A DNA stretch of 19,162 bases from CAZBBC01 sp964489835. Lineage in GTDB: Bacteria > Calditrichota > Calditrichia > JAJRVZ01. The stretch is taken from assembly GCA_964489835.1 (NCBI GenBank), contig CAZBBC010000083.1:1-19162 (forward strand), read 5' to 3'. The notes beneath the pieces are model-generated. The model worked only from the letters and a program-made list of their open reading frames with translations, did not search any database and was not told the DNA's origin. Shown in pieces: positions 15,609 to 19,162 of this stretch (its first letter is position 1; every line of letters starts with the position of its first letter). Made by a program: the position numbers and the translations under genes.

Positions 15609-18194
15609 ATGATCTTAAAAAAACATTTTTGTTCTTACACGATCTTTGTTCTGTATATATTATTCTTGACGGGTTGCGGGCAGAATTTATATGATCAATT
15701 ACACCGGCAACTTGAAGTTAATTACACGGGAGATGCTAAAATTGAAGTAGGAGGACCCTTTGTCGGTGTTGAATTTCATCATAGTTACTGCGTACCGCAG
15801 CGGATCAGTTTTTTCTATCCGGTCGCTAATAGTATCGATCTCAGTTCCGACTACTGGAAACGAGATACAACGTATATCATGGCTCTGGGACTCAAAATTG
15901 GGGATACGGAGAAAGAATGGCTGGGATTCGAACCATATTCAATATCGTTGACACCATACCGCGTAAGATTCTGGAAGAAAGACTCGTTGAAATCAATTGA
16001 AATTACTTATCAATTCACCAAGAATAAGCCATCCATGATCATAACCTACGAAATAACCAACCGGAGTCTGTCGAAAAAGACTGTGGAATTCGATACACAT
16101 CTTGAAACATCTTTACGAACAAGTCATACGTTTATGAAAAAAAACAGGGCATGGACCGATTATGATTCCCTAACATCCACTATTTATACCAATCATCTGG
16201 ATAAGGAAACTCAACGTGCACAGTTATTCGTTACCAATGCCGGTGAATTACCTGTAAGCTATCATACTGCCGGTCCTCTGAATTCATTTTTACCTGCAAA
16301 TAATATGGGCTGGGAAAGAGAACCTGTATTGATTTCCCCGAATAATCCAGCGGAAACAGCGACCAGGTTTTTTTATCGAAAAGAGCTTTCCCCGGGTGAA
16401 ACACTTAAAGTTATCCAGATAACAGGTTCGGCCGCTTACGACCAGGGCCACGAAATTGTTGCATACCTGCGCTCTAATTTTGAGAGTGAAATCGATCTGT
16501 ATGAACATTCAGTTTTAGATGAAACATATTCTGATAATTTATGGGATTGTGGAGATCCTGATCTGAACCATTCATTGCGTTGGGCGAAAGCCATATTGGC
16601 TTCAAACGCTCACTATCTGGATGGTGAAATTGTACCAATGCCATGTCCTGCTGAATACAATTTCTATTTTACACATGATGTACTGGTCACGGATCTGGCA
16701 GCGGTTTATTTTGATACAGAAAGAGTAAGAAGGGATCTCGATTTTATCATCCGTCATGCAAATGAGGAAAAGGTGATTCCGCATGCTTATTATTGGAGAG
16801 ACAGCAGTTATGTCACAGAATATGCGGATTCGGATAACTGGAATAATTTCTGGATGATCATCACATCGGCCAGTTATTTGCGTCATTCGGCAGATACTTC
16901 GTTTATTCGTTCAATATTTCCCTATATAAAAAAATGTATGCAAGTGGCTCTTTTAACCAGACAGGATGATTATTTAATGTGGTCCTTCCGCCCGGATTGG
17001 TGGGATATCGGTAAAAATTATGGACCGAGAAGTTATATGACCATTTTAGCGATCAAGGCGCTCCGTGAATATATTTATATTGCTTCCGTTCTGGGAGATG
17101 ATTCTAATGAACTGAATGACTATGAAAAAGCAGCAAATTCAATGCAAATGGCCCTGGCGGACCATTTATGGAGTGATGAATTAAAATATCTGATTAATTA
17201 TTATCAGGATCATTCCGCAGACCGTCATTATTATATCGGTTCCCTGCTGGCCGCCCACTATCAGGTGCTTGAGCCGTTACGGCAGAACGAGCTCATCAAT
17301 ACAGCCAAAAAAAAATTAGTGGACGAAAAGGTAGGTGTGTATAATGCTTACCCAATGGATTTTGAAAACCTGATCGATTACCTGAAATTTTCCGGGAATG
17401 AAGCAGGGGCACCTTTCTATTATTTTAATGGGGGCGTGTGGTATCAGGGTAATGCCTGGTATACTCTGGGACTGATCGCTATTGATAGGCGCCAGGAAGC
17501 ATATAATTTTGTTAAGAGGATCATGACGCTGAACGGCATTATGAACGGACCAAACGGACAACCTGCTATGTACGAAGTAAGAAATGCAAATCACCTGGAT
17601 ACATTGGTATATGGTACCGTTGACAAACCTCAGTTCATGTGGGCCGGTGGGTGGTATTTATATTGTCTCTACCATCTATTCTGTATAACAGAAGATCACT
17701 GGAACATTTCTTTCTCACCCTATCTCCCGCAACGAAAAGATTTTTTCACCTACGACATTAACTTATACGGTAAAAAGGTAGAGGTATGTGTAAGTGGTAC
17801 CGGTCAGGAGGTGGAAAGGATATTATATGATGAGGGAGAGTATCCTAGTATTATTGTCCCGGCTAACATAGGACCGGTGAAGAGAATATCAATTCATATG
17901 GGATCTTATCCGTTATATCCCTACATAAAGAGTTCGAATTCGAACCTGGTAGCCAGCACTTTTAATCATAAAAAACGGGCACTTAATTTAAAATTAAAGG
18001 CATTTCCTGGTCATCAGAATAAAACCATAATTCTTACACCCTATGCGGTAAGATCAATACTGTGTGACGGAAAGAAAATGAAACAGGGTTGGCACGAAAA
18101 TAAAAAAGAACAATATTCAGAGGTTTTTATCAGCGCTGAACATCAAAAAGAAATCATGGAATTTCAGATAGAATTTTATTCAGATTCAACCTAA
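15609..18194 (+). CDS. Large (alpha/alpha)6 glycosidase-like lipoprotein
   Basis: About 861 residues from ATG 15609. It has a canonical lipobox L20-T-G-C23, so it is a lipoprotein of the outer membrane or periplasm. Architecture resembles GH63, GH94 or debranching-type enzymes: a beta-rich N-terminal part (about 25-300), an (alpha/alpha)6-like part (about 310-700) and a beta-rich tail (about 715-861). Helical landmarks are 'WDCGDPDLNHSLRWAKAILASN', 'EYNFYFTHDVLVTDLAAVYFD', 'SFRPDWWDIG', 'FYYFNGGVWYQGNAWYTLGL' and 'PQFMWAGGWYLY'. Aromatic and acidic residues cluster there, as in sugar-binding clefts, but I cannot assign catalytic residues or a GH family. ATG 15570 would extend the protein by 13 residues and spoil the signal peptide, whereas AAAGG at 15595-15599 is well spaced for 15609. 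Position after the T9SS protein suggests it processes released oligosaccharides before import. Confidence 0.7.
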   Translation: MILKKHFCSYTIFVLYILFLTGCGQNLYDQLHRQLEVNYTGDAKIEVGGPFVGVEFHHSYCVPQRISFFYPVANSIDLSSDYWKRDTTYIMALGLKIGDTEKEWLGFEPYSISLTPYRVRFWKKDSLKSIEITYQFTKNKPSMIITYEITNRSLSKKTVEFDTHLETSLRTSHTFMKKNRAWTDYDSLTSTIYTNHLDKETQRAQLFVTNAGELPVSYHTAGPLNSFLPANNMGWEREPVLISPNNPAETATRFFYRKELSPGETLKVIQITGSAAYDQGHEIVAYLRSNFESEIDLYEHSVLDETYSDNLWDCGDPDLNHSLRWAKAILASNAHYLDGEIVPMPCPAEYNFYFTHDVLVTDLAAVYFDTERVRRDLDFIIRHANEEKVIPHAYYWRDSSYVTEYADSDNWNNFWMIITSASYLRHSADTSFIRSIFPYIKKCMQVALLTRQDDYLMWSFRPDWWDIGKNYGPRSYMTILAIKALREYIYIASVLGDDSNELNDYEKAANSMQMALADHLWSDELKYLINYYQDHSADRHYYIGSLLAAHYQVLEPLRQNELINTAKKKLVDEKVGVYNAYPMDFENLIDYLKFSGNEAGAPFYYFNGGVWYQGNAWYTLGLIAIDRRQEAYNFVKRIMTLNGIMNGPNGQPAMYEVRNANHLDTLVYGTVDKPQFMWAGGWYLYCLYHLFCITEDHWNISFSPYLPQRKDFFTYDINLYGKKVEVCVSGTGQEVERILYDEGEYPSIIVPANIGPVKRISIHMGSYPLYPYIKSSNSNLVASTFNHKKRALNLKLKAFPGHQNKTIILTPYAVRSILCDGKKMKQGWHENKKEQYSEVFISAEHQKEIMEFQIEFYSDST

Positions 18195-18241
18195 AACTAA
18201 CCTTGATAAAAATAAGTCCGTTAATGTTGGACAATATTTTT

Positions 18242-18246
18242 AGGAG
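18242..18246 (+). promoter_or_regulatory. Ribosome binding site (AGGAG) supporting a TTG start
   Basis: AGGAG lies six bases before TTG 18253 and directly after the in-frame stop TAG at 18241-18243, which it overlaps. It is one of the strongest Shine-Dalgarno sequences in the window and is the main argument for the TTG start over ATG 18301, which has only AAGG at 18291-18294. Confidence 0.6.
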
Positions 18247-18252
18247 CACGAA

Positions 18253-19162
18253 TTGAATGATCATCACTTGAATCATATCACGCATAACATAAGGCTTGTA
18301 ATGTTAATTTTATTGATACCGTGCCTGAGTTATGGACAAAGACTGGTGGACTGGAACAAAGGTAATCACAATTATACGAAAAAAGGATTTATGGACGGAA
18401 ATCTTGTCTCCACTGTATACTATAATTTTGGCGAAGTTGGAGATTACTTAAACGAGAAAAACAGAAGTGGTTTATGGCCCAAAGGTAGTAATCCCCCAAA
18501 TACCTATCTGGATGGTGTGGCGATCATCGTCCAGGCCGAGGTCGAAGATCCACAGGGTAAGATTATTCATCCGCTTGAGACGAACTATTATGAATTTACC
18601 CGATCAGATCCGGCCACACGGGTAACCTATGGCTGGTGGTCGTTACCGGGTTATGCCAATCCCGGTCAAACCTATCCGGCCCGTAGTGATGATCCGGATA
18701 CCTGGCCGGCGCACTGGCCGGACCGGCTCCCGGAATACGACGGAAAATGGAACGGGTTACTTAATCCGGCCCGGCAAAACGCGGATGTAGAGACCTATTT
18801 TGTCTTTGATGACGATGAGGATCGTCAATATATCAATACACATAATTTTTATCCCGATGCCGACGATAACACCCGCGGCGGTCTGGGCATGCAGGTAGGT
18901 ACGCGGGGTTTCCAATGGTCACAGGTGCTTGCGGAAGATGTCATCTTCTGGTTTTATGAGATCACCAATATGGGTACCACCGATTATGAAAAAGTTCTTT
19001 TTGCCCAATATGTGGATTGGGGTGTTGGCGGTGCCAATGATAATTCCGGAGATTATGATGAAATTCTGGATATATCCTTTGCCTGGTCAACAGAACCTTT
19101 TGGTACCCCCGGGCATTGGAGTCCGGTGGGATTAGCTGCCTATGCCTTTCTGGAGAGTCCGG
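18253..19162 (+). CDS. Secreted protein of FCB-type unknown family, N-terminal part only (cut by window end)
   Basis: The frame stays open to the end of the window, giving 303 codons. From TTG 18253 the protein has a usable signal peptide: a polar n-region, the hydrophobic run 'LVMLILLIPCLSYG' and probable cleavage before QRLVDW. From ATG 18301 the signal would lack an n-region, so I prefer TTG. The mature part is rich in Asp, Trp, Tyr and Gly: 'VSTVYYNFGEVGDY', 'RSGLWPKGSN', 'TYFVFDDDEDRQYINTHNFYPDADD', 'EDVIFWFYEITNMGTTDYEKV' and 'YVDWGVGGANDNSGDYDEILD'. From memory, such sequences occur in very large secreted proteins of Calditrichota- and Marinimicrobia-like bacteria that end in T9SS sorting domains. 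No function is known to me. The acidic motifs may bind calcium. Local GC content is clearly higher than in the genes before it. Confidence 0.75.
   Translation, partial: MNDHHLNHITHNIRLVMLILLIPCLSYGQRLVDWNKGNHNYTKKGFMDGNLVSTVYYNFGEVGDYLNEKNRSGLWPKGSNPPNTYLDGVAIIVQAEVEDPQGKIIHPLETNYYEFTRSDPATRVTYGWWSLPGYANPGQTYPARSDDPDTWPAHWPDRLPEYDGKWNGLLNPARQNADVETYFVFDDDEDRQYINTHNFYPDADDNTRGGLGMQVGTRGFQWSQVLAEDVIFWFYEITNMGTTDYEKVLFAQYVDWGVGGANDNSGDYDEILDISFAWSTEPFGTPGHWSPVGLAAYAFLESP

Noticed and set aside
17932..17945. Perfect 14-base palindrome GTTCGAATTCGAAC.
   Set aside because: It lies inside the coding sequence of the lipoprotein gene, and about one perfect 14-base palindrome is expected by chance in a window of this size.

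Overview
The window is a 19.2 kb stretch in which every recognisable gene lies on the + strand. It looks like a member of the Fibrobacterota-Chlorobiota-Bacteroidota (FCB) superphylum outside the classical Bacteroidales. Candidates are Calditrichota, Ignavibacteriota, Marinimicrobia or KSB1-type lineages. The reasons are a PorV/PorQ-type outer-membrane protein, a secreted protein ending in a type IX secretion (T9SS) type A sorting domain of the 'NYPNPFN' kind, several lipoproteins, weak Shine-Dalgarno sequences and fairly AT-rich DNA. The exact phylum is inference.

Layout. Bases 1-53 hold the probable tail of an upstream gene. 87-1121 is a PorV-like outer-membrane beta-barrel. 1214-2833 is a periplasmic SurA/PpiC-like chaperone whose end overlaps the next gene. 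2824-5805 encodes a carbohydrate ABC importer: a binding lipoprotein and two permeases, with no ATPase in the window. 5889-7193 is a six-hairpin-glycosidase-like lipoprotein. 7303-8250 and 8371-9819 are two different GH130 enzymes. 9855-12317 is a GH2 beta-mannosidase. 12385-15534 is a large secreted multidomain protein (unknown helical domain, two Ig-like repeats, LamG, T9SS signal). 15609-18194 is a large (alpha/alpha)6-type glycosidase-like lipoprotein. 18253-19162 is the start of another secreted protein, cut by the window end. No gap exceeds 300 bases. The longest, 8251-8370, contains only the ribosome binding site of the following gene as far as I can see. I found no RNA genes, mobile elements or CRISPR.

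How it fits together. GH130 x2 plus GH2 beta-mannosidase point to degradation of beta-mannosides. A plausible pathway runs across three compartments. The T9SS-exported protein binds or cuts polysaccharide outside the cell. The two lipoproteins trim oligosaccharides at the outer membrane or in the periplasm. The ABC system imports them. The signal-less GH130 enzymes and beta-mannosidase finish the job in the cytoplasm by phosphorolysis and hydrolysis. There is no SusC/SusD pair, so this would be a mannoside-utilisation locus built on an ABC importer and T9SS rather than the Bacteroidales Sus paradigm. The substrate (beta-1,4-mannan, beta-1,2-mannan, or the core of N-glycans) cannot be decided from the sequence.
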